Positions 1-8,895 of a DNA stretch of 11,040 nucleotides are shown here, in pieces. The notes beneath the pieces are model-generated. The model was not told where the DNA came from and did no database searches. It was given only the letters and a program-made list of their open reading frames with translations. The position numbers and the translations under genes are program-made. This DNA comes from Phoronis ovalis (Eukaryota > Phoronida > Phoronidae): NCBI GenBank assembly GCA_028565635.1, contig JAOXYB010057068.1, positions 1 to 11,040 on the forward strand. The letters run 5' to 3'. The stretch's first letter is position 1; each line of letters opens with the position of its first letter.

Positions 1-100
1 ATTATATATAGACCGATATAGGAAGAGCCCCCCGCGGGCAAGTACCTCCGGGCAATTTGTCCGGGAATCGGTAGTAGAAATTCTCGGGTAGAAATCAAAC
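1..100. repeat. Possible end of a GC-rich-terminus repeat, cut by the window edge
   Basis: A short GC-rich patch (GAGCCCCCCGCGGG, about 27-40) followed by two CCGGG-containing words (CCGGGCAATTTGTCCGGGAAT) stands out from AT-rich surroundings. GAGCCCCC-CGGG resembles the right end of the element at 7739-8118 (GTGAGCCCCCGGGG), so this may be the right terminus of a related repeat whose body lies left of the window. There is only one end and no visible partner, so the call is weak. Confidence 0.25.
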
Positions 101-1861
101 TTAAATGTAAAAATTAATTGTTTATAAATACTTCCTGCATCTTAAAGAGCTTTTGACAGTTATTGTGAAACAAGTGTCGACGGTATGCTTGATAACAACA
201 GAAATAACAGAAAGATATTAAAGATTATAAAGCAACAAACTGCAAAATGAAACTTAACTTGCCTGGGTTCTGTTTCCCACAATGCATCACGCCTGATAGT
301 GTTCAAAACTTTCGATTCTTATTTTCGGACGAACGATGACGTACATAGACGCGTGGGAAAATATCCTCCAAAATGCCATGTGCGCAAATGTTATTTGTCA
401 TTTTAATGTTATTTATAAACACATTTGATAATAAAAAGAGGCCCGGGAAGCGTGATCAGCGTTTGTTCGTACAGCGGATAATTAAAGGTGTCCAAAGTCA
501 AATCGAACAAATCGTTTTTTTCATCAATATAAGTCGACTCTCGGCTGTCTTGATTGAGTAAGGTGTAAGAGGAAGGACAGGAAGGTGCACATGCATGGCA
601 TAAATCCACACCAAGATGGAGCTCACCTTATTGAGCAGTTTTAGTGCAAAAAAGTCAATATAATAAATAAATGATAAATTCAAGGATATTGTCAAAAATG
701 GAACAGCAACTGTTACAAAAAATGTGACTTTAAAAAAGAAAAGCGAGAAAAATGTTTTAAATGCCTATTGTGTCATTATGTTCGCTAATGAAAAATCAGT
801 AAGAACTGAATCACGTTAAAATTCAATTCATAAATGTTAAAATCGCACGAATATCATAAATATAGAAGTAATAAGGGCACTCGATCGTGTCTCAGATTTA
901 GGTCACACATTGTTCGTTCCTGAAATTTCTTTACTATTTACTCTAGTTTACGGATTTGATTACCATGGTAAAGATGCGCAATAGTCTTACGCTAGATATT
1001 AATTTGGTCAATTTGTCTCTCGAGATTTATGATTCCGTACTAATTAATTAGTACAATGGCTTTAAACATTTCACAGAACGCCAATGAATGTTTTCCGCTT
1101 TGATACACCTTTCAGTAGCTTCTATGAATCGTATAACTTGAAAATGAGGTTGAATAGTAGATTAAAAGTAAATATTACTTATGATTTTCAATTTTCCGAG
1201 TATTTACAATGAGTATTGTATATGTCTAACGCTGGAATGGTGAAAATGATGATATGCCATTGTAGCAAACTGCCAATTGAATTTATCATATGGCAAATGA
1301 GTGATATTTTCTGTTATTTGTTATTCACCTGATTTGAATTAAGCCAAGAAGAATATGCCAATATGCCATGCAGATTCACTTACTTCTCTGTGACTTTGTG
1401 TGTTGTCTAGAAGTCATGTGTAAAGGAATGTACATAAATACATGGGGCCTGACATGGGGGCAAAACCTGACGATGAGTATGAAAACACAAACAATGAAAC
1501 ATGTTCACACAACTTGCATACGAAAAAGCCTACTATATCTACAATTAACAAAATTGTTAACCAGCAATATATTACGCTGACCTTTTCAGAAGATTCAAAA
1601 CTAAATTTTGGACGATGCGAATGTTGTCTTTTAATTTGCATATTTGAAATTATACCTTGCATTGAGCTACTATTTCGTAACGGCTAATTATAACGATTTA
1701 AAAAATACAAATTCCTGATCATCATATTGCATGGTAACTAAATATTTTGATGTTTTCCAAAAATGAAATTGTTGCTTCATAAAACTATAATATATGTAGT
1801 AACATAAAGTACTATAACTATGGGGGATTCAACATCACTGCAAAAGGGTAAGGTTACTTAC
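101..1861. other. AT-rich non-coding stretch with no recognisable gene
   Basis: This stretch is AT-rich. Open frames of 60-80 codons occur on both strands around 370-700 and 1370-1690, but they overlap each other, have no family signature that I recognise, and are not flanked by convincing paired splice sites. If the minus-strand exon candidate at 1862-2111 is real, its intron and later exons would lie here; I could not pick them out. The only structured item seen is the palindrome at 1037-1054. Confidence 0.5.
1037..1054. repeat. 18-bp perfect palindrome
   Basis: GTACTAATTAATTAGTAC is identical to its own reverse complement over 18 bases. The centre is an AATTAATT homeodomain-like core. In AT-rich DNA such palindromes arise by chance fairly often, so no function is assigned. 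Confidence 0.6.
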
Positions 1862-2111
1862 GATCACATTGCGTTTCTGTAGATCTTCCAGTGACTGAAA
1901 TTTTCTGAGCTTGGACACGTACAATGCGACGATTCGGCGAGTGTTTATTACATGAGCTGTTATTATGATTATGTTCTTTGGAAGGTTCAATACTCTTCAC
2001 TCCCACTTCATGTTCTCGAGATTTTGAAATTAACACTCCCATTTTGCAGTATTTACAATGTCATAAAGAAACTTGTTAAAGAATTTCTATCAGGAATACG
2101 GTTACTGATTG
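1862..2111 (-). CDS. Candidate first coding exon of an unidentified minus-strand gene
   Basis: On the minus strand a good acceptor (CTAAC branch-like word, then AATTTTACAG, ending at 2112) is followed by a 250-base segment that ends at a consensus donor (GTAAGT, 1861-1856). The segment contains an ATG at 2042 with an open frame of 60 codons plus one base (phase 1) to the donor. The predicted start MGVLISKS has glycine at position 2 followed by small and basic residues, which resembles an N-myristoylation signal. The rest is polar, with a His/Asn/Ser-rich patch and a basic stretch (RRIVRVQAQK). A tiny upstream ORF (ATG ACA TTG TAA) precedes the ATG. I do not recognise the protein. A chance pairing of splice-like signals is a serious alternative. 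No later exon was identified, so this is a proposal from signals only. Confidence 0.28.
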
Positions 2112-2950
2112 CTGTAAAATTGTTAGGTTTTATATAAATACATGTCTTGTCCTTGCTGGTTTGCTTTCGAACTCCAAAAAGTAGGCCATATTATTGCAGG
2201 TGAATCAGAACAGGGCGCCAAGAGGTACACGAACAGTTTTTACATTAAACGGGAGTTAAGCCAAAATATATAAAGTCAAACGGCATGCAATACACGCTTT
2301 TAACATGAAAATAATGTATGTTAATTCTTGAGTGCACTAAATATGTGTCTGGACGTAAAATTAAACTATTTGGATTTTAGGTAATTATTATACTGTGCAC
2401 AAACATCCATAATGGTGACTGATACATTTATTCTCCTCCAAATACTAAAGAATTACATCCTTAACTTAATAGTAACATTAGTCGTATTCATTCTTGTCAT
2501 AGCTATCATTTCGGCTTCTGCCATCAAAACATGAAAAATCAGGAAGAAAGTTAATCCAAACGACTGCTGTAATTCCTCTTTTGCTCTAATATATAAACAT
2601 AAAAAGTATAAAAATGTCCATGATTTTTAGATGTGCTTCACATATGCTTAATGAGTTTGTTGGCGATCAATAAATAACACCTAGGAGTGTGGCCATGTAT
2701 TAAATTTCCTGACTGGAACAAATTAGCTTTATTTCTCACTTTCTCTTCGTTATAAATCACATTCCCAGTGGAATTAATCTTTAATCAATGTCTGAAATCA
2801 TTACATTATGAAAAGAATACCATCAATCCATTACGTTTACACGTGTTTGTCACTACAGGTATGAGATGAACAAATAAATTACGTCGCTAGGATACTAGTT
2901 GAGGATTACTAGTGCATACGCCACATGCAGCAGAATAGCAGTGGACTTAC
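2112..2950. other. AT-rich non-coding stretch; intron if the minus-strand gene is real
   Basis: I see no convincing open frame, RNA gene or repeat structure here. It would be the intron between the minus-strand exon candidates at 2951-2988 and 1862-2111. Confidence 0.45.
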
Positions 2951-2988
2951 CGCGAACGTTGACAATATCCCATACCAATGTTCCTCAC
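2951..2988 (-). other. Candidate 38-nt minus-strand exon (possibly 5' UTR)
   Basis: On the minus strand CTATGTTTACAG (acceptor-like, ending at 2989) is followed 38 bases later by a consensus donor GTAAGT (2950-2945). If joined to the segment starting at 2111, every frame closes before the ATG at 2042, so this would be an untranslated exon with a short upstream ORF. The ACAG|GTGAGG junction at its 5' side could equally be a donor. The exon is very short and rests on splice signals alone. Confidence 0.18.
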
Positions 2989-2992
2989 CTGT

Positions 2993-3926
2993 AAACATAG
3001 AAAATTCAGATTACTTCATGAAACTAGAACTATATTATGTTCAGTTCGAAAAGGAATAGATTAGTATAGTTCCAAGATACCATTTCCGCATCTTCGATTT
3101 CTCTGCCGTTCAAGAACTTTGTAGCTATCGATGTCTAATGTTGTTTACAAGATCTACGATATAAACACTGAATGCTGAGATAATTTTCACTGTACTACTT
3201 GCAATTAAAAATCCATTGTTGTATGTAACGGGGAACAGAGATCAGACCTTTGTCACGTAATATTTTTTTAAAACTCGGTATATAAAACTGAGTTGCTAGA
3301 TTGCAAGTTTTGAAAACTGACTGCTATCATAACCTTTAAAATACAAAAGCAATTTCAGTAAACAATTAAAATGATATTTTGAAGAAAAATGGATCCTTTG
3401 AATGTTAGGAAATTAAGATTTTAAAAATGTCACATTTTCTCGCAGTATCCTTTGGTGAAGTGTCAATGGTCCTTACAGTAGCATATGGAACGCCATTAAG
3501 CTCACAAGTTCTTCTTTTATGGACACATTCTAAATATATATAGCCCCTTATGTAGCAGGTATGTTCATGAACGTTCAAATAACAATTGAAATAACGACAG
3601 GAAAAGTTTAATCTTTCACGTGAACTAGTTACTTAGTAAGTTAAAGTTTAAGCACTAAGTAGACAATAGTTAAATTTAATTAACAAAGAAAGGAAATCTC
3701 AAACTATTTAACAAGAAAGCTTATTTATAATGTTCTTCTATAACACAAACAAGTTGTAGGAGATAATGAAAAATGTATATAGTACTTGACTTGGAGATTA
3801 ATAAGCGAACTTTAATTATAATTACATGTATTCTGAGGTGACGGAATGCACAATAAATATAATCCCATCCGGCCGTATCTCACACGCCAGAATTACATTA
3901 CATTGCTAACCAGTAACGAGACTGTT
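2993..3926. other. AT-rich non-coding stretch
   Basis: No open frame of useful length, RNA gene or clear repeat was seen. Short words such as TTAATTAA and a CACGTG box (3618-3623) occur, but nothing ties them to a gene. Confidence 0.45.
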
Positions 3927-4068
3927 AAGTCAAAACGGCACTTGGAGGTATTTGAATTTTTTTAATTAAACAATTTTAGATAAAAATATGGGTTTCGACT
4001 TTGGCCTGATGTTTACGTGTTATTACTAGGACATGACAGGTGGCACACGTTGCTTGTCGTTTATGACA
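3927..4068 (+). repeat. Partial copy of the 559-bp inverted-repeat element
   Basis: This segment aligns in direct orientation to 4817-4974. Shared blocks in order are AAGTCAAAA.GGCACTT.GAGGTAT, TTTGAATTT, ATAAAAA.ATG, GACTT.GGCCTGAT.TTTAC, and finally TGCTTGTCGTTT.TGACA. The copy at 4817-4974 is 16 bases longer because of one insertion (TATGAAAATATGGATA-like). This copy lacks the outer 60 bases of the left arm and stops just where the GC-rich element at about 4074 begins, so it is truncated on both sides or interrupted on the right. Confidence 0.75.
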
Positions 4069-4073
4069 CAGCG

Positions 4074-4486
4074 GGTAATAGCCCCCGGGGGAGTACTTGA
4101 CAAAAATGTTGGTAGGGTGTGTGACCCACGGTAATTTTTTTTTGACTCTATGGTAAATAAAAGGCCACCAAAAATATACCCTGTCGCAAAGGAGAAAACA
4201 TATAAAGTTTACCCTAAATGCCTCTCCGGAAATAGATATATCCAGTGTAAGATTCACTTGTAAATTAAGTACCCTGTGGTAAATAAATATGAGAAAATTT
4301 ACGGGCCTTAATTTTTCATACCTGTCCAACATATCCAACAAGAAAAAGTACACCCTGTTGTAAATAAGACTTTGAACAGCGTGAAAAACACAACCTGTGG
4401 TAAATGCGGGAGCTGAAAAGGGGGGGGGCCTCTTGGGCGGCACATATACATAGTGACTTCGAATGACAGTGCCCCCCGGGGTAACA
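4074..4486. mobile_element. Non-autonomous repeat with GC-rich ends and internal ~30-40 bp minisatellite
   Basis: The left end reads GGTAATAGCCCCCGGGGGAGTACT. The right end, reverse-complemented, reads GTTACCCCGGGGGGCACT, so the ends form a short imperfect inverted repeat. Between them a degenerate monomer built on TACCCTGTGGTAAATAAA recurs, with recognisable copies near 4147, 4178, 4211, 4269, 4319, 4349 and 4389. A 5-base repeat CACAG flanks the element (4067-4071 and 4488-4492), but with a few unexplained bases between it and the GC-rich core, so a target-site duplication is unproven. There is no transposase. A 173-codon minus-strand open frame (4497-3976) covers the element; its recurring NRVYF and YHRV words are translations of the tandem monomer, so I do not call it a gene. 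Confidence 0.6.
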
Positions 4487-4755
4487 GCACAGATCATATT
4501 AAGAGTACACCTAAACTATATTACAAAACGCACGTACTCTGTGGATTTATTGATCTTCATATTTTGTTTTGAAAGAAACTGGTTATGTCAAGCAAAACGT
4601 CATTCATTACATTATATAGACAATTATCGTATTTTGGTTTTAAGATTGTCATCCCGATGTTGATGCATAAGATTAAGTTTAAGCTTACTTAATTACCCAG
4701 GCTTGACACAGATACTCGGCATTGTAAGGCAGCGTTGATGCACTTACCCCAGGTA
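4487..4755. other. Non-coding spacer between two repeats
   Basis: This AT-rich stretch separates the GC-rich-ended element from the 559-bp inverted-repeat element. It shows no clear homology to the part of the 4756-5314 element that would follow the truncated copy at 3927-4068, so I cannot show that the two are halves of one interrupted copy. Confidence 0.4.
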
Positions 4756-5314
4756 GACTATAGATTTATTCAAAATGGATATAATTACAATTTTTCGTGA
4801 AAATCTAAAATCAGAAAAGTCAAAAGGGCACTTAGAGGTATATGAAAATATGGATATTTGAATTTCTTTATAGAGCAATTCGGATAAAAAAATGTTTTCT
4901 TGACTTGGGCCTGATTTTTACAGGTTAGCATTAGGCTGGTGACCGGTGGCGCGCACTGCTTGTCGTTTCTGACATTAGCCTTCGACTCTCAGGGGATAGA
5001 TTAATATATTCTGTAAGTGTTCATTACGTATGTGGCGTAATAGTTATTCAGAAAGACAACAGGAGAGCACCTATTCATGTGTATTTAGGTTGGCTGTTGA
5101 GTCTCATCTAAGGTAATTTATCTAAGACTAAGCACTCAGTCAGTTCGCTTTTAACACTTAAAAATAAACCACACGTCTAATAAAATTATCCAAAATGCTA
5201 TATTCAAACAATTCAAATAATATACACATTAACAAACCTCTAAGCGCCGTTTTGACTTTTCTATTTCATATTTTCAACAGCTTATAGCCATTTTGAATAA
5301 CTCTTACTATAGTC
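4756..5314. mobile_element. 559-bp MITE-like element with ~135-bp imperfect inverted arms
   Basis: The left arm (4756 to about 4891) and the reverse complement of the right arm (5314 to about 5181) share, in the same order, GACTATAG, TTATTCAAAATGG.TATAA, AGAAAAGTCAAAA.GGC.CTTAGAGGT, TATTTGAATT, ATAGCA or AGAGCA, and GGATAA. The outermost shared octamer is GACTATAG (4756-4763) against CTATAGTC (5307-5314). The middle of about 290 bases is single copy and has no significant open frame, so the element is non-autonomous. Both flanks carry ACTTAC (4742-4747 and about 5331-5336), but not directly at the ends, so a target-site duplication is not established. The superfamily is unknown. Confidence 0.68.
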
Positions 5315-6230
5315 TCAAAGAAGGATAAATACTTACAGTTGTCTTTTTTCTAGGATCAACCGCAACATTTAAACGTTTAAAGCTGGTTATTAAAAAATAT
5401 CTTGCGTTATAGATAATTACTTAAGATAGTTCCTAACTATTATTATCACGTATCATCAATTAGTTCTTAAAATCGCTCAATAGACTGTCGTTCTACTTTT
5501 TCGCTTTACCTTTGGTTATCATGAAAGGCTGTAATAAGTCTTTACACCTGTCCAAACCGTTGATGCCTCACCTTTACTTAGAGAACAATCATTTCAATGT
5601 TCAGTCTCCATAGAGATATATGAATGGTGATTTTTATGAGATAATTTACTTTCGGTTTGTAAACTATCGATTTTAGTGATGTCTTGTTAGTGCGGCAAAT
5701 TAATTCATGTAATCACCCCCATCTAATCAAAAACCCATTGAGATTGTTATATAGAACACGTTGGTTTGATAGGGAGTAAATAATTCTCTCTTCAACTCTG
5801 GTGAAGAGGTAGATGAACTCCACTTTTGATTCTAATAACAGAGGTCAGCACCGTAACTTTAAGTTTGTTCACCAAATCATACAAGTATCCATTAAAAGGG
5901 GCATTGACTGTTTGTGTTAGTCTCAACAGTAATTTTGTGTTCCTGAACAAGTTTTATGATAATGATATTATTGTGAATAAATAGGCTACTGATAACTAAA
6001 AGCGACTCTAAATTTACACGGATGGATATGATGAGCAATTTGGAGATGGACATTCTACTACGCGTTATCGGTAATTATCACAATAATTATTTACGTCATA
6101 GAAAAGCCTTTATTATAAATGACAAATACAGTTCGCAGAAATGTTTTCATTATATCTTTGAAAACAAGCAATTTATTAAAAAAACAAATACTTTTAGTTC
6201 CTATTACACGACATTTGTAAGGTTTAAAGC
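5315..6230. other. AT-rich non-coding stretch
   Basis: No gene, RNA or ordered repeat was recognised. A 99-codon open frame begins at 6022 and runs into the repeat at about 6230-6500. It has no recognisable motif and its last third is repeat-derived, so it is not annotated as coding. Confidence 0.45.
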
Positions 6231-6500
6231 CGGGGATTATGAAAGTTTTTTGAGGACATATACGTTCCAAATCCAATTTTCAGAATATAGTGGCATCAAT
6301 CCAAAATTTGAAAATATTTGAGTAGCAATCCAAAATTTCGAAAAATAACATGGAAACAATTCAAATTTTTTGGAAGTTGCATGGTCTGGAAGTATTCCAG
6401 TCGAGAAGCAAATTTTTAAATTCCTGAACTGTAGCAATCCAAAAATAAAAAGGAAACAGAGAATGAATCTAAATCCAAAAGTATGAGTACCCCACCGGGG
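6230..6500. repeat. Degenerate GC-rich-ended repeat with ~29-31 bp tandem monomer
   Basis: The word AATCCAA (or AATTCAA) starts at 6270, 6298, 6327, 6358, 6436 and 6472, giving spacings of 28, 29, 31, 78 and 36 bases. This is a decayed tandem array of roughly 30-bp monomers (around GTAGCAATCCAAAATTT). It is closed on the right by GAGTACCCCACCGGGG and on the left by GCCGGGGATTATGAAAGTTTT. Read from the right on the minus strand, the end is CCCCGGTGGGGTACTCAT, the same layout as the ends of the 4074-4486 element. The inverted ends are only loosely alike, so this is an old, diverged copy. Confidence 0.55.
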
Positions 6501-7730
6501 TTTGCAATAACCGTATGCTTGATTGCTTTAGATATGACTTATTAATAAATTAACAAATGTATAGCTATTCACTTTCATCTTTTAAAACCAAATGTATGTG
6601 ATATTATTCGTTTACTGAATATATAATTATAAGCTATCTATGATCTTCAACTCTATCATTTATTATAGATAACATGTTAGAACGTATAATTATTCCGTTA
6701 TTGTCTTCATGATAGGAACTGAAAAATGAAATGCATAATTATTAGAAGTAATGTACCGTATATTTCCTCACCTGTATAAAATTCGTCGACGAACCAGGAA
6801 GCGCTGCAGCATGCAAACAATAAAATTGTTTAAATCAGTTTCTTGTCGCCAATGGCATCCTCCTGATTGAGAGCATATAGTTATAATGGTAACTAGTTCA
6901 TTTTCCCAATAACTAGACCATATTATATATATATATACTCCGCGTGTGTAACTTTCGCTAGACCGAAAACAGATATCTGCGTTATTCAATATGACTGCAT
7001 ATTAAATATCACACTTTTATTCACGTTTATGATCTGTGTATAATCGTGACAGAACTAGAATGAGATATCGTAAAGTCATTAAAATAGCGATATCAAGCTG
7101 AGGTTGCAATTTCATAGTTATAAATCTCATGGTTAAGATGTCATATGAACCTCTTGATAAAACATATGTTTTTACTTTTCACTATATTTTCCTATTTCTC
7201 TATACCGTCACATACTATACGTTGACTTGAACATAAATTAGACTTTATACTAATATAACATGTTATCTGGATATTTTTTAAAAGTAACTTGTTAGAATTG
7301 TTTTACTTTTAATAAGTTCCAAGTTGTATAAATGGCCTCCTCACGCGTAGTTTAAGTAACAAGAATTTGTTACGTTTCGGCAATTAATAGGATCTGTTCA
7401 AACAACACTAACAGGCATTAAGCATGATTAAGCGAATGATGGCATCCGTTTTATTCTGATCTCAAATTATATTTGAATTAACAAATTATAACAAGTTATA
7501 ATTTAAAAACAGAATCAAAATATATAATTTATAATAAAAAGAAAAGTACCTGATTCCATTCCATATTTGGAAGAATAACACACATTTTATAAAAAATGGG
7601 GGAACTAAAAAGAGTGATTTTATAGGTAATTAATTCAAAAACAAAACAAACAAACAGTAAAATGCCAGTGTTTGACATTTAAATGCCTAACAATAATGAT
7701 AGTTTTAGTATAAACTTGTGGTCACGGTGT
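6501..7730. other. AT-rich non-coding stretch with a short TA tract
   Basis: The stretch is strongly AT-rich, including a (TA)7 tract at 6924-6937 and clusters of TTATAA and AATTTATAA around 7460-7540. No gene is recognised. The only exon-like signals are the minus-strand candidate at 6772-6803 and a weak one around 7550-7609 (a TTTTTAG acceptor and an ATCAG|GTACTT donor), which I do not annotate separately. Confidence 0.45.
6772..6803 (-). other. Very weak 32-nt minus-strand exon candidate
   Basis: On the minus strand TTTTATTGTTTGCATGCTGCAG is acceptor-like. It is followed by 32 bases ending ATACAG at a GTGAGG donor (6771-6766). If spliced to 2951-2988 the junction would be ACAG|GTGAGG. The 12-base word TCCTCACCTGTA occurs at both places, so one or both may be a chance match. 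No protein family is recognised. Confidence 0.12.
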
Positions 7731-7738
7731 GATTACCA
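7731..7738 (+). repeat. Left target-site duplication (GATTACCA)
   Basis: GATTACCA directly abuts the CCCGGGGGG end of the 7739-8118 element and is repeated in the same orientation at 8119-8126 after the other end. The first G could belong to the G-run of the right terminus, so the duplication is 7 or 8 bases. Confidence 0.6.
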
Positions 7739-8118
7739 CCCGGGGGGCTCACTTGAAAAAAAGTCGGGTACCGTAGGGTGCAAAATAAGTCCCTAAACGG
7801 GAAGTGGAGGATCAAAATACCACCCCTAACCGGAGAATTTTGCTTAAAAATGTACCCCTAAAAGGGAAATTTTCTCTGAAAAAGTAGCAACCAAAAAAAA
7901 AACGGTTCCCAAAAAAATGTCAACCAAAAAATGGTCGCCAAAGGGTAATGCTCACTGCTGCTCCCTCTGAAAAAAGGACCCCTAAACGGGAGGTGTAGGT
8001 GAAAAACCAACCCCTAAACGGGAAGTTACATTTGCCAAAAACATACCCCTAAATGTGGTTTTCTGCCAAAATCGACCCCTAAACGGGGTTCCCAACTTTT
8101 TTAAGTGAGCCCCCGGGG
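7739..8118. mobile_element. Non-autonomous element with GC-rich TIRs, internal minisatellite and TSD
   Basis: The left end is CCCGGGGGGCTCACTTGAAA, continuing AAAAGTCGGGTACC. The right end, reverse-complemented, is CCCCGGGGGCTCACTTAAAA, continuing AAGTTGGGAACC. These are terminal inverted repeats of about 32 bases with few mismatches. GATTACCA lies immediately outside both ends (7731-7738 and 8119-8126), so there is a probable 7-8 bp target-site duplication. Inside, the word CCCTAAACGGG or variants starts at 7791, 7824, 7856, 7980, 8012, 8047 and 8077, a period of 30-35 bases. The middle (about 7875-7970) breaks the array and carries a different sequence that matches 8788-8836 in inverted orientation. 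There is no coding capacity. An 8-bp duplication is typical of hAT elements, but assignment is inference only. Confidence 0.78.
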
Positions 8119-8126
8119 GATTACCA
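8119..8126 (+). repeat. Right target-site duplication (GATTACCA)
   Basis: This is the partner of 7731-7738. The element ends in CCCCCGGGG and then GATTACCA follows in the same orientation as on the left. Confidence 0.6.
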
Positions 8127-8329
8127 TAACAACAGCGAAGATTTCAGGAGCGAATTATTTCGATAGAATCATTCTAATTTAAGTTATAAATTAATTAAAC
8201 ATTATTTTAAAAAGGTGTTATTGAGTCACGTTTATTAATTAACGATTCAGCTATATGTCTCCACTTTAATTGGTTTATTGCTGACTATCTACCAATTCAA
8301 CTTTAGAAACTGTGTTTTAATAAAAATTT

Positions 8330-8600
8330 GGAACGGTGTTCTCCGGTGTGAACAGAAAATACACCCCCAAGGAAGCGAGTTTTTTAAAAAAGTACACTTT
8401 TGGTGACTTTTGGGAAAAAACACCCCTAACGAAGTGTCACACCTCCAAAAACACACTCCTTTGCGTGATTTTAGCCAAAAAAACAGACCCTAAGCGCGTA
8501 ACGCGCGTTACGCTCTGGCGGTTCGTAAAACATACCCTACCACGCGAAATTTGGTTGGAACATGCGTACCCACTTTCATATTGACTGCCTCTCCCGGGCT
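8330..8600. repeat. Truncated GC-rich-ended repeat with degenerate tandem monomers
   Basis: A monomer of about 35 bases around AAAACACCCCTAACGAAG recurs: ACACCCCCAAGG, ACACCCCTAACG, ACACACTCCTTTGCG, ACAGACCCTAAGCG and ACATACCCTACCACG. The right end reads CTTTCATATTGACTGCCTCTCCCGGG, a GC-rich terminus like the other elements. No matching left terminus is seen, so the copy appears 5'-truncated. An 82-codon + strand open frame (8336-8584) spans it, but its recurring KYTP, KNTLL and KTDPKR words are the translated monomer, so it is not called as a gene. Confidence 0.55.
8496..8513. repeat. 18-bp GC-rich perfect palindrome
   Basis: GCGTAACGCGCGTTACGC equals its own reverse complement and lies in one monomer of the 8330-8600 repeat. 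It contains several CpG sites. It may be a local inverted duplication of the GCGTAACG word. Confidence 0.6.
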
Positions 8601-8719
8601 CTCGCTACCTAGTTCCTTATGAAATGCAACAACATTGGGTTTTGTTAGCACTGTGGTCGGGCTTAATAGTTTCATTCGAGGTATAATTAAGTTACATTAA
8701 TGAGGGGTATAGGGGGGTA

Positions 8720-8895
8720 TCGCAAGCAGTGAGCATTGGGGTCTGTTAAGTCCGACCTGCGGGCATTGCCTTGGTCTTGCTGAGTGCGAGCAGTGAGCAT
8801 TGTCTTTTGGCGACCATTTTTTTTTTTTGGTTGTTAAATTTTCTTGTTAAGTGCGAGGAGCGAGCATTGCCGATTTTTAAGAGCGACCATTGTAC
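8720..8895 (+). repeat. Degenerate tandem array, GCGAGCAGTGAGCATTG monomer (~33/65 bp)
   Basis: AGCAGTGAGCATTG or close variants start at 8725, 8789 and 8856 (AGGAGCGAGCATTG), 64 and 67 bases apart. Weaker half-period copies end at 8767 (CGGGCATTG) and 8892 (GAGCGACCATTG), so the basic unit is about 33 bases. The part at 8788-8836 (CAGTGAGCATT, TTTGGCGACCATTTTTT, GGTTG) matches, in inverted orientation, the middle of the 7739-8118 element. A + strand open frame that starts here (8771-9142) is a by-product with no recognised family. Confidence 0.6.

Noticed and set aside
373-695. Overlapping open frames on both strands, one with a protein-like acidic peptide
   Set aside because: Both strands give plausible-looking peptides over the same bases, and no splice sites or motifs favour either. 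Too weak to call an exon.
1414-1687. Overlapping 81- and 82-codon open frames on opposite strands
   Set aside because: Mutual overlap, no domain and no convincing acceptor or donor pair. Most likely chance frames.
6022-6321. 99-codon + strand open frame
   Set aside because: It ends inside a decayed repeat, matches no family I know, and is not supported by flanking splice sites.
6924-6937. (TA)7 microsatellite
   Set aside because: Too short to be notable in DNA this AT-rich; mentioned only within the surrounding stretch.
8336-8584. 82-codon + strand open frame
   Set aside because: It lies wholly in the 8330-8600 tandem repeat, and its recurring peptide words are translated monomers. No family is recognised.
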